In this document: piece after piece, positions 1-5,299 of the stretch
Position numbering within the stretch: the first letter of the stretch is position 1
How the letters are laid out: every line of letters starts with the position of its first letter
From: Melioribacteraceae bacterium
GTDB taxonomy: Bacteria > Bacteroidota > Ignavibacteria > Ignavibacteriales > Melioribacteraceae
Reading direction: 5' to 3'
NCBI GenBank assembly: GCA_015486905.1
Contig: WFQV01000230.1
Coordinates: 1 to 5,663, forward strand
DNA: 5,663 nucleotides
Position numbers and translations under genes: made by a program
The notes under the pieces: model-generated
Told to the model about the DNA's origin: nothing
Databases searched by the model: none
What the model saw: the letters and a program-made list of their open reading frames with translations, nothing else

Positions 1-32
1 GATGGGTGGATATCAGATAACAGCAAATTTTT

Positions 33-60
33 ACTTTTTAATTTTGACTTTCTAATTTTT
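33..60. repeat. AT-rich tandem repeat, two 14-bp units
   Basis: Two adjacent 14-base units (33-46 and 47-60) share the form ACTTTYTAATTTT plus one base and differ at only two places. The T-rich text continues into TAATTG just after. It has no coding potential. It resembles the degenerate intergenic filler seen in genomes of this broad group, but the copy number elsewhere cannot be judged from this window. Confidence 0.5.
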
Positions 61-68
61 AATTGTCC

Positions 69-154
69 AATCAGCGGAAATCATAATCAATCATGACAAA
101 TCAGCGTCCCATTCCCTCCGTGAAAATCCCGCAACAATCCGTGTCATCCGTGTT
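69..154. repeat. Short direct repeats in the intergenic leader
   Basis: AATCAGCG occurs at 69-76 and 99-106, 30 bases apart. Further on, ATCCGTGT occurs twice in tandem as a 9-bp unit (137-145 and 146-154). No open frame covers the stretch. Text of the form 'AATC.GCG ... ATCCGTGTCATCCGTGTTC' is familiar to me from dispersed intergenic repeats in several environmental bacterial phyla, so this may be one copy of a multi-copy element. That is recollection rather than a search result. Confidence 0.45.
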
Positions 155-215
155 CTATTCTAAAGCCAAGTTTGCTAATCCTTTAACATCTGCCTGCATT
201 TAAATTCATTGTCTT

Positions 216-247
216 TGTCAAACGATTTTTAGTAAAAAAATTTGACA
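216..247. repeat. Inverted repeat ending on the -35 box
   Basis: TGTCAAA (216-222) is the exact reverse complement of TTTGACA (241-247). Inside it a T run (226-230) faces an A run (234-240), so the whole could fold as an imperfect hairpin. The right arm contains the TTGACA -35 box of the arsR promoter. It could be a regulator site, the tail of an upstream transcription unit, or chance in AT-rich DNA. Confidence 0.35.
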
Positions 248-269
248 CATATTCATATATGCGTATATT
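242..269 (+). promoter_or_regulatory. Sigma-70-type promoter of the ars operon
   Basis: A perfect TTGACA lies at 242-247, followed after 16 bases by TATATT at 264-269, about 27 bases before the arsR start codon. Box sequences and spacing fit a housekeeping-sigma promoter. The -10 box lies inside the palindrome proposed as the ArsR operator, the usual arrangement for steric repression and autoregulation. Confidence 0.7.
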
Positions 270-276
270 AGCATAT
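257..276. promoter_or_regulatory. Probable ArsR operator (inverted repeat)
   Basis: ATATGC (257-262) and GCATAT (271-276) are perfect inverted arms around an 8-base centre. The surrounding text CATATATGCGT resembles the ATATGCGT core of known enterobacterial ars operators. It overlaps the -10 box and ends about 20 bases before the ArsR start codon, so a bound dimer would block RNA polymerase. The palindrome is seen directly; the assignment to ArsR is inference from position and similarity. Confidence 0.6.
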
Positions 277-296
277 TTACAAATAGGAGATTTAGT

Positions 297-680
297 ATGA
301 ATTTCTTAAATGTATTCAAGGCTCTCGGAGACGAAACAAGATTGCGTCTTCTGAACCTTTTCCTTCAAAGCGGAGAAAAGATTTGCGTGTGCGAATTGAC
401 CGACGCACTGGAAGTACCACAGTACGGCATTTCGCGGCATCTGTCCGTCCTGCGGAATCTGAATTTGGTTTCCACATCCCGCGAAGGTACGTGGATTTAC
501 TACGAAGCCAATTGGGAAGCCTCGGAGTGCGTGGGAGATTTGTTTGAAGTGATTAAAAAACATTTCAAGCAAACTTATGCGAACGACCTCGAGAAACTAA
601 ACAAACGGCTTGCTATTAGGGAAAACGGTTACTGCGTGATTGGTTACTCCACTTTTGAAGAGTCTAAAAACAAAAAATAA
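297..680 (+). CDS. arsR: ArsR-family metalloid-responsive repressor
   Basis: This is a 127-residue winged-helix repressor of the ArsR/SmtB family. Such proteins bind operator DNA as dimers and let go when arsenite or antimonite binds cysteines. Residues 4-22 (VFKALGDETRLRLL) give the family N-terminus, and C30-V31-C32 is the inducer site at the head of the DNA-binding region. The recognition helix runs roughly 41-56 (SRHLSVL), followed by the wing GTWIYY at 64-69. E. coli ArsR has a third nearby cysteine; here that position is T35, which should not abolish sensing because two cysteines suffice in the E. coli protein. C78 and C113 (ENGYCVIGY) lie towards the C-terminus. AGGAGA at 285-290 supports this start. 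It is the first gene of a five-gene run and probably represses that run through the palindrome at 257-276. The family is certain; the inducer (As/Sb) is likely but unproven. Confidence 0.9.
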   Translation: MNFLNVFKALGDETRLRLLNLFLQSGEKICVCELTDALEVPQYGISRHLSVLRNLNLVSTSREGTWIYYEANWEASECVGDLFEVIKKHFKQTYANDLEKLNKRLAIRENGYCVIGYSTFEESKNKK

Positions 681-707
681 TCTACGGTTAAAATAAGGAG
701 AAATACG

Positions 708-1583
708 ATGCGTAAGATTTTGTTTATTTTTTTGATTGGAGTGCTTACATTGTCTGTTTTTGCTCAAAAAAAGCCAACTCCCCGCCCGCCTTTGTTCGGT
801 ATTCCCGCAAAGACTTTACCACAGGGTCATTGGATCTTCCGCGGCTATTGGATAAACAACAGCTACACTCAAAAATGGGATGCCGCTAATGGCTCAATGG
901 AAACGGTCCCCGGAAACACCTCCTACTCTACAAATGTAGTGTGGGGCAAAATCCGTTACGGACTTACAAACAATTTAACTTTGATTTTAAACGTTCCCTA
1001 CGTAAATAAAAAGATGTCTGTCAATGGAACAGAAAAAACAGGAAGCGGCCTGGGAGATGTAATAGGCGCCGCCCTTTACAAATTTTACAACAATAGGGAA
1101 CAAAGATTTTTGGTCTCCGCGCTTGCTTTTACAAAATATGCAACGGGCAAGTACAAGGATTTAAGTAAAACCGACTTACCTCTCGGCACGGGAAGTTTCG
1201 ACTACGGATTCTCTCTGCTGCCCGAGAAAGAGTTCGGTAAATGGGACATGCGTTGGAGCGCTTTTTATTTGTTCCGTGGTAAGAATAGTGAAACGAACGT
1301 GGACTTGGGCGACGCACTCGATCTTTCCTGGAGTACAGATTACAATTTTTCCAAGAATCTGATTTTCGAAGGAACACTTAACTATAAAAAAACTTTTGAG
1401 AACAAAAAGGACGGCAAAAACATTGCGGATTCCGACACTCACATTTTTCAATTTATTCCCGGGCTTCAGTACCGCATTGCAAGAACATTTTTGATTCAAC
1501 TTGTCGCTCCCGTTAACATTTCACAAAAAAGAACCTTTGGGGATACCTACGAAACTTGGTTCGGACTTTATTATATGATGTGA
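708..1583 (+). CDS. Outer-membrane beta-barrel protein (MetA/transporter-like)
   Basis: This is a 291-residue secreted protein. Residues 1-19 form a Sec signal peptide (RK, then a hydrophobic run, then V-F-A before Q20). The rest is rich in alternating aromatic/polar strands such as WIFRGYWINNSY, RYGLTNNLTLILNVPY, WSAFYLFRG and FQFIPGLQYRI, as expected for an outer-membrane barrel. The motif set (RYGLTNNLTL, NVPYV, GLGDV) recalls the Pfam family named for the MetA pathway of phenol degradation (PF13557), often annotated simply as 'transporter'. It ends in WFGLYYMM rather than a textbook terminal Phe. It starts 27 bases after arsR with AAGGAG at 695-700, and its stop codon abuts the next gene's ribosome site, so it is surely co-transcribed. 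A barrel inside an ars operon suggests an outer-membrane step in toxicant handling. That role is inference, and no substrate can be read from the sequence. Confidence 0.75.
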   Translation: MRKILFIFLIGVLTLSVFAQKKPTPRPPLFGIPAKTLPQGHWIFRGYWINNSYTQKWDAANGSMETVPGNTSYSTNVVWGKIRYGLTNNLTLILNVPYVNKKMSVNGTEKTGSGLGDVIGAALYKFYNNREQRFLVSALAFTKYATGKYKDLSKTDLPLGTGSFDYGFSLLPEKEFGKWDMRWSAFYLFRGKNSETNVDLGDALDLSWSTDYNFSKNLIFEGTLNYKKTFENKKDGKNIADSDTHIFQFIPGLQYRIARTFLIQLVAPVNISQKRTFGDTYETWFGLYYMM

Positions 1584-1588
1584 GGAGG
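1583..1588 (+). promoter_or_regulatory. Ribosome binding site overlapping the upstream stop codon
   Basis: AGGAGG starts on the last base of the preceding TGA stop (1581-1583) and lies 8 bases before the permease ATG at 1597. The overlap suggests that translation of the permease is coupled to termination on the barrel gene, keeping the two in step. Confidence 0.75.
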
Positions 1589-1596
1589 TTTAGACA

Positions 1597-2625
1597 ATGA
1601 ATTTAGTAAAACTTAAAAATAATCTGGATAAATATTTACCCATTTACGTAATTATCGCAATGGGGTTAGGGTTCTATTTCGGATTGCACACGAATGTTAA
1701 AGCTCACAAGGAAACTTTCCACTGGCTGAACGTTTTTGTTGTAATCATGATGATTTACCCGATGATGATAAACTTAAAAATTGCAGAAATGAAATTTGCG
1801 ACAAAACAATGGAAACAAATAGGAGTAGCTCTTTTAATGGGACTTGTGCTTGCACCAATTCTAATGTACTTGTTCATTCAAGTGGTTGCACTGTTCGTTC
1901 CAATTAATCCGCAGTTGGCTTTGGGATTATTGCTTGCTGTTGTTGTCCCATGCTCCTCGATGAGCATTGCCTACACGGGGCTTTCGGAGGGAAATTTGGA
2001 GCTGGCAACGATAATTGTGGCAATTAGTTTTATCCTCGCCATCTTCGTAGTTCCCGTTTGGCTTAAAATCTTTGCCTCCGCTTACAATGTAGATATTTCC
2101 ATTTGGCTGCTTGTAATTACAATCGTGGAGGTAATTATTGTACCGATGATTCTCGGTTTGGGCACACGCTCTTATCTTTTCAAGAAATTAGGAGAAAGCG
2201 GGTTTATGAAAATCCGTCCGTTATTCCCTTCGATTTCTTTAATCGGAATGTACTTGATTGTTTTCTTAATTTTCCTTGAAAAAGCAAAATTGATTGCAAG
2301 CAAACCGGTAATTGTCTTAATTGCTCTTATTCCAATTGCTCTGTATTATTTGGCTGCCTTTTTGCTAATGACTTTCACCAACAAAGGAGCAAGAATCAAC
2401 TACAAAGACCACATGGCTATTACATTTACGGCGGTAGGAAAGAACGAAGGAACGGCAATGGCAATTGCAATGGCAGCGGGAATGGGCGTAATGGCTATTC
2501 CGCCAGCTGTAGTGCCGATTCTTCAAATTCCTTTTATGATTGGTTACTTGAAATTGGCAAAGAAAGTCCAGGTTTACTTTGAAGAAAAAGAATTAAAACT
2601 TAATCCTATTTCAAATAATGAGTAA
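1597..2625 (+). CDS. Acr3-like arsenite efflux permease (BART superfamily)
   Basis: This is a 342-residue integral membrane protein with about ten hydrophobic segments (roughly 14-30, 43-60, 75-100, 106-127, 136-158, 168-190, 208-228, 237-260, 272-296, 298-320). It belongs to the bile acid/arsenite/riboflavin transporter superfamily, closest to the arsenic-resistance Acr3 branch. P118-C119 followed by SSM matches the conserved cysteine of helix 4 (PC-T-A-M in classical Acr3), which is needed for arsenite transport. In helix 9 the classical NNFELA motif appears as KNEGTA (282-287), with an acidic residue (E284) one place earlier, so this is a divergent subfamily. Placement two genes after arsR supports arsenite extrusion across the inner membrane, driven by the proton motive force. 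A sodium-coupled organic-anion symporter is the main alternative. The start has an AGGAGG site. I give no symbol because acr3 versus a sister family cannot be settled by eye. Confidence 0.8.
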   Translation: MNLVKLKNNLDKYLPIYVIIAMGLGFYFGLHTNVKAHKETFHWLNVFVVIMMIYPMMINLKIAEMKFATKQWKQIGVALLMGLVLAPILMYLFIQVVALFVPINPQLALGLLLAVVVPCSSMSIAYTGLSEGNLELATIIVAISFILAIFVVPVWLKIFASAYNVDISIWLLVITIVEVIIVPMILGLGTRSYLFKKLGESGFMKIRPLFPSISLIGMYLIVFLIFLEKAKLIASKPVIVLIALIPIALYYLAAFLLMTFTNKGARINYKDHMAITFTAVGKNEGTAMAIAMAAGMGVMAIPPAVVPILQIPFMIGYLKLAKKVQVYFEEKELKLNPISNNE

Positions 2626-2663
2626 TAATAAATTAATAAGAAAAAGTTAAAGGAACAGATAAA

Positions 2664-3089
2664 ATGGACACAAAACCGGAAGTAAAAATTTCAATTGCAA
2701 ATTGTGCTGGGCGTTCCAATATCGGACAGATGTCGGCTGAGATTGCTAAAAAGTTGGACTCCGTACTTCCCTATGCAAACATTAACTGCCTGCCGGCAAT
2801 CTTCCCGAAATTAAAACCCGCCGATAAATTCTTTGAGGCGGATGCAATTGTGGTGATTGACGGCTGCAACGAGGCTTGCGTTCTGAAGACAATTGAATTT
2901 GCAGGGTTAAAACCGGCTTTGCGAATTGCCCCGGACGAAGATTACGGCGTTGAGAAAACACCCGGCTTAAACTTCGACGAGAAAGTAATGAACAATATTG
3001 CCGATGACGTAATTGAAAAAGTTAAAGCGTTAGCAGAAAAAATAAGATTGGAAAAAGCGAAGCTTGAGAACAAAGAAGTATGGGCTTAG
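2664..3089 (+). CDS. DGC-domain putative zinc-binding protein
   Basis: This small soluble protein of 141 residues has the features of the DGC family (putative zinc-binding, PF08859): C14 in an N-C-A-G-R-S-N-x-G-Q start, C42 in N-C-L-P, and the signature D66-G67-C68 followed by C72. The four cysteines are thought to form a metal site; no reaction is established. The C-terminal third (about 113-138) is a charged helix rich in Lys and Glu. It follows the permease by 38 bases, with AAAGGAA at 2649-2655 as ribosome site. Genes of this family often sit near metal-resistance and redox genes, so a role in binding or handing over a thiophilic metal or metalloid is a reasonable inference. There is no signal peptide, so it should act in the cytoplasm. 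Confidence 0.75.
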   Translation: MDTKPEVKISIANCAGRSNIGQMSAEIAKKLDSVLPYANINCLPAIFPKLKPADKFFEADAIVVIDGCNEACVLKTIEFAGLKPALRIAPDEDYGVEKTPGLNFDEKVMNNIADDVIEKVKALAEKIRLEKAKLENKEVWA

Positions 3090-3099
3090 CGCTTCGCTT
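3055..3099 (+). promoter_or_regulatory. Hairpin across the end of the DGC gene
   Basis: AAGCGAAGC (3055-3063) and GCTTCGCTT (3091-3099) are perfect 9-base complements separated by 27 bases that include the TAG stop (3087-3089). No clean T run follows (TGTATTTAAATTT), so it is a weak terminator at best. An mRNA-stability or attenuation hairpin before the stress-protein gene is more plausible. Confidence 0.4.
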
Positions 3100-3129
3100 G
3101 TATTTAAATTTAATTGAACGGAGGAAAAA

Positions 3130-3609
3130 ATGTTCAGAAAGATTTTGTACCCGACGGATTTCTCCCCTTCGGCAAAAGGGGCATTGGAATACATTAAAAA
3201 GTTGAAAGACGCCGGAACGGAAGAAGTAATTCTTCTCCATGTTTACGACGAGCGCAACATCGAGATTCATTGGGAGGTGGAAAGTGAGCTTCACCCGGAC
3301 GAATCAATCGAAAGAGCAAAGCATGACGTCGTAAAGAAAATGCTGGAGAAAAGTTACGCAAAATTGAAAGAACTGGAAGACGAAATTGCACATCTAAATT
3401 TTAAAACGGAATTGATTGTGGAGGAAGGAATTCCTTACCAAAAAATAATAGAAGTTGCAAAACAAAATGACGTTTCCCTAATAGTAATGGGCTCGCACGG
3501 AGAACGAGGAATCGTCGAGAAGCTATTCGGAAGTACAACGGGGCGAGTTATTGCTCACGGAGACACCACTGTTCTTGTAGCAAAACCCCGTAACGGAAAT
3601 AATCATTGA
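3130..3609 (+). CDS. Universal stress protein (UspA family), first copy
   Basis: This is a 159-residue single-domain universal stress protein. The N-terminal strand KILYPTDFS carries the conserved Asp (D10). The nucleotide-binding loop G121-x2-G124-x9-G134-S135 is complete (GSHGERG...GSTT), so this copy should belong to the ATP-binding type. Residues 50-75 form a charged, probably helical insertion. A short polar tail (PRNGNNH) ends the protein. The family is linked to survival under stress and energy limitation, acting in the cytoplasm as homodimers; no target can be named. GGAGG at 3120-3124 sets the start, 40 bases after the DGC gene, and a strong terminator follows the stop. It is therefore the last gene of the ars-type run. 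A related copy lies at 4849-5286. Confidence 0.9.
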   Translation: MFRKILYPTDFSPSAKGALEYIKKLKDAGTEEVILLHVYDERNIEIHWEVESELHPDESIERAKHDVVKKMLEKSYAKLKELEDEIAHLNFKTELIVEEGIPYQKIIEVAKQNDVSLIVMGSHGERGIVEKLFGSTTGRVIAHGDTTVLVAKPRNGNNH

Positions 3610-3624
3610 TTGGGTGAAATAAAA

Positions 3625-3670
3625 AGCACCGGTCCCTACTTTATTTACGGCGGGGACCGGGCTAATTTTT
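3625..3670 (+). terminator. Rho-independent terminator after the first operon
   Basis: CCGGTCCC (3629-3636) pairs perfectly with GGGACCGG (3653-3660), extended by AGC (3625-3627) with GCT (3661-3663) across a single bulged A. The loop is 16 bases. It is followed by AATTTTT (3664-3670) and preceded by an A run, so the signal is clear. It sits 15 bases after the stop of the first stress-protein gene and separates the two transcription units. Confidence 0.85.
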
Positions 3671-3757
3671 ACTTATTGTTTTTTGCCAGTATAAATTATT
3701 TGCAATAATGAATAATTGTTTGAGACGGTTTCCCTCAATAATAGAAGAAGGTGACAA
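3671..3757 (+). promoter_or_regulatory. Probable promoter region of the second operon
   Basis: This AT-rich leader after the terminator must hold the promoter for the downstream genes if they are an independent unit. Candidates are weak: TATAAA at 3690-3695 without a good -35 box, or TTGCCA (3683-3688) with AATAAT (3704-3709) at a short 15-base spacing. No ArsR-like palindrome is present, so this unit is probably not under the same repressor. AGAAGG at 3746-3751 is the ribosome site for the next gene. Confidence 0.35.
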
Positions 3758-4822
3758 ATGTCAAATCCAAAATTCACGAAACCATGGCACGGAGTAGAAA
3801 GAGAATCCATCGACTGGCACCCGATTGTAGTCCCGCTACTCTGCATCGGCTGCGGTACTTGCGTTACAGGGTGCAGCAGAATGGTTTACAGATTCGATTT
3901 CAAAACAAAAAAATCAATTGTTTACGAACCTCTAAATTGCCTTGTGGGCGGTACGACTTGCGCAAATCTCTGACCTTCCGGCGCAATTAGCTTTCCATCG
4001 AAAGAATCGATTCGTGCATTGCAGGAAACGCCCGAACTGCATGATTATATTTGGCATGAACTTAATGACCGTAAAGCAGAACTTGCACTGCCCGGAACGG
4101 AGGACTTCGCCGGCAAGGGTGTTCCTTACTCGGTAACAAAAATGGAAAAACTAAGCAACGATATTATGCTTTTGGTTCTCGAACCCGCAGGCAACGAAAA
4201 GATTGAATACACTGCAGGGAAATATATTTCTATTGAAATACCCGGCACGGAAGGAATGACGCGGGATTATTCAATAGGCGCCGCTCCAAAGGGTGACGGT
4301 AAAATAGAGCTTCACATCCGGCACCTGCGAGGCGGTAGGTTCACAACTTACGTGTTCGAAAAAATGCACGAGGGTGAAAAACTTAATCTCTTCGGCCCGT
4401 TCGGTCATTTTAAATTCCATTACGAAAAGGACGTGCCGGTAATTATGGCAGCGGTTTCTACAGGACTTGCTCCCTTGAAGGCTTTGTTGGAAGAGGCTTT
4501 TGAACGGAAGGTACGAAATCCAATCAAACTTTACCTATGTGCACATAATGCGGACTCGTTCTACGGAATGGAATGGCTTAAGCAGTGGAAAAAAGAACAT
4601 CCGAATTTCGATTATTTTATTTCGCTTTCTTCTCCCGACCCGAACACGGAATGGAAGGGATTAATCGGAAGAGTACATAATGTAATTCTTGACAACGAAA
4701 TCAATCTGAAAGGCTACGACGGCTACGTTGCCGGTTCGCCAAAGGTAATTGAGGCTGTTGTGAAATCTTTTAAAGATTTAGGCATGAAAGAAGACAGAAT
4801 TTTTTACGATATTGCAGGGTAA
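3758..4822 (+). CDS. Ferredoxin/FNR-type oxidoreductase with in-frame TGA
   Basis: This single 354-codon frame encodes an N-terminal two-cluster ferredoxin fused to a flavin reductase. It is interrupted by TGA at codon 72 (3971-3973). Residues 29-39 are C-x2-C-x2-C-x3-C; the second motif is C61-x3-G65-x2-C68-x3-TGA72-P73, where relatives have Cys at 65 and 72. After the TGA the frame stays open and homologous: PSGAISFP, then an FNR module with the FAD motif R-D-Y-S (169-172), G-G (192-193), GPFG, the NAD(P) motif S-T-G-L-A-P (234-239) and A-G-S-P (325-328). It should pass electrons between NAD(P)H, flavin and Fe-S centres in the cytoplasm. Either TGA is read as selenocysteine, or the gene is broken and gives a 71-residue stub. 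No good internal start with a ribosome site is visible: TTG 4019 and ATG 4142 both lack one. Domain identity is firm; expression of the full protein is uncertain. Confidence 0.75.
3971..3973 (+). other. In-frame TGA at a conserved cysteine position
   Basis: The codon stands exactly where the C-P of the second ferredoxin motif belongs (ANL-TGA-PSGAI), one base away from the cysteine codons TGC or TGT. The next base is C; TGAC is a weak termination context in E. coli. TGA ends two other genes in this window (1581 and 3607), so it is not generally reassigned. Selenocysteine, nonsense mutation and base-call error all remain open. Confidence 0.6.
3981..4017 (+). promoter_or_regulatory. Possible stem-loop just after the in-frame TGA
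   Basis: Seven bases after the TGA an imperfect 37-base hairpin can form. GCGC (3981-3984) pairs with GTGC (4014-4017) and AAT (3985-3987) with ATT (4010-4012). Two wobble pairs and small bulges follow, then CTTTC (3991-3995) pairs with GAAAG (4000-4004) around the loop CATC. Its location suits a bacterial SECIS element, but the loop lacks the G expected in its first two bases. A competing stem, ATCGA 3997-4001 with TCGAT 4007-4011, is also possible. Confidence 0.3.
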
Positions 4823-4837
4823 TGATTTTTAATATTT

Positions 4838-4842
4838 GGAGG
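4838..4842 (+). promoter_or_regulatory. Ribosome binding site fixing the second USP start
   Basis: GGAGG lies 6 bases before ATG 4849. An earlier ATG at 4822 overlaps the previous stop codon but would add nine residues (MIFNIWRFK) that come before the family's usual start and has no ribosome site of its own. The start is therefore placed at 4849. Confidence 0.85.
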
Positions 4843-4848
4843 TTTAAA

Positions 4849-5286
4849 ATGGTTAAAAAAGTACTTTTCCCTACGGATTTTTCAGAGCATTCGAAGAAGT
4901 GCATCGGATATCTGAAAAAGATTGCCGACTGCGGCTTGGAACACCTTTACCTTCTCCACGTGGCGGATTACAGAATAATCGGTGAAACGGATATGATGTT
5001 TGAGGAAGTCCTTGACGACGAGCAGGTAATACGGAACTGTCAAAAACGTGCGGAAGAAAAATTCAAAGAGTTAATTAAAGAGTTCGATGGAAACAGTATT
5101 AAAATCGAAACAATTTTTAAAGTCGGAAGCCCCTTCTCGGAGATTATCAGAACTGCAGACGAGTTGGATGTTGATTTAATTGTACTTGGATTTCGCGGCT
5201 ACAACATTGCCGAAGAACTGCTCTTGGGAAGCACCGCAGAAAAAGTAGTGCGCAAGTCAAAGAAACCTGTGCTGATGATTAAATAA
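4849..5286 (+). CDS. Universal stress protein (UspA family), second copy
   Basis: This 145-residue protein of the UspA fold opens with KKVLFPTDFSEHS (D9 conserved) and closes with the complete nucleotide-binding loop G114-x2-G117-x9-G127-S128 followed by a KKPVLMIK strand. It resembles the copy at 3130-3609 (PTDFS start, Y-x-KK helix, LLHV strand, GST loop) but lacks that copy's C-terminal tail and carries C18 and C28, so the two are paralogues rather than a recent duplicate. The gene follows the oxidoreductase by 26 bases and precedes the thioredoxin-like gene by 13, so it is probably co-transcribed with both. Stress proteins flanking an electron-transfer enzyme suggest a response to redox or energy stress, as inference. 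The start was set by the GGAGG at 4838-4842. Confidence 0.9.
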   Translation: MVKKVLFPTDFSEHSKKCIGYLKKIADCGLEHLYLLHVADYRIIGETDMMFEEVLDDEQVIRNCQKRAEEKFKELIKEFDGNSIKIETIFKVGSPFSEIIRTADELDVDLIVLGFRGYNIAEELLLGSTAEKVVRKSKKPVLMIK

Positions 5287-5299
5287 TTCGGAAGGGAAA

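Noticed and set aside
306..3391. Several minus-strand open frames (for example 306-572, 1176-1499, 3022-3294)
   Set aside because: They lie antisense to well-supported genes, show no family motifs and have no convincing ribosome sites.
1581..3609. A genome-wide reassignment of TGA to an amino acid
   Set aside because: TGA ends the barrel gene (1581) and the first stress-protein gene (3607). Each is followed at once by a ribosome site or a terminator, so TGA works as a stop here.
3758..3973. A stand-alone 71-residue ferredoxin gene ending at 3973
   Set aside because: Homology continues in the same frame right after the TGA (PSGAISFP and the reductase), so the stop lies inside a longer gene rather than at a natural end.
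3751..4136. Two short + strand frames overlapping the ferredoxin region (3751-3990 and 3942-4136)
   Set aside because: They are out of frame with the ferredoxin motifs and their products resemble no family.
4019..4822. A separate reductase gene starting at TTG 4019
   Set aside because: There is no ribosome site at a suitable distance, and the start is simply the first possible codon after the TGA in the same frame. It is treated as the 3' part of the interrupted gene.
3758..4822. A frameshift as the cause of the interruption
   Set aside because: The ferredoxin and reductase parts are in the same frame with no inserted or missing base. Only the codon at 3971 is a stop.
4822..4848. Start of the second stress protein at ATG 4822
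   Set aside because: The nine extra residues are outside the family pattern, and GGAGG at 4838-4842 points to ATG 4849.
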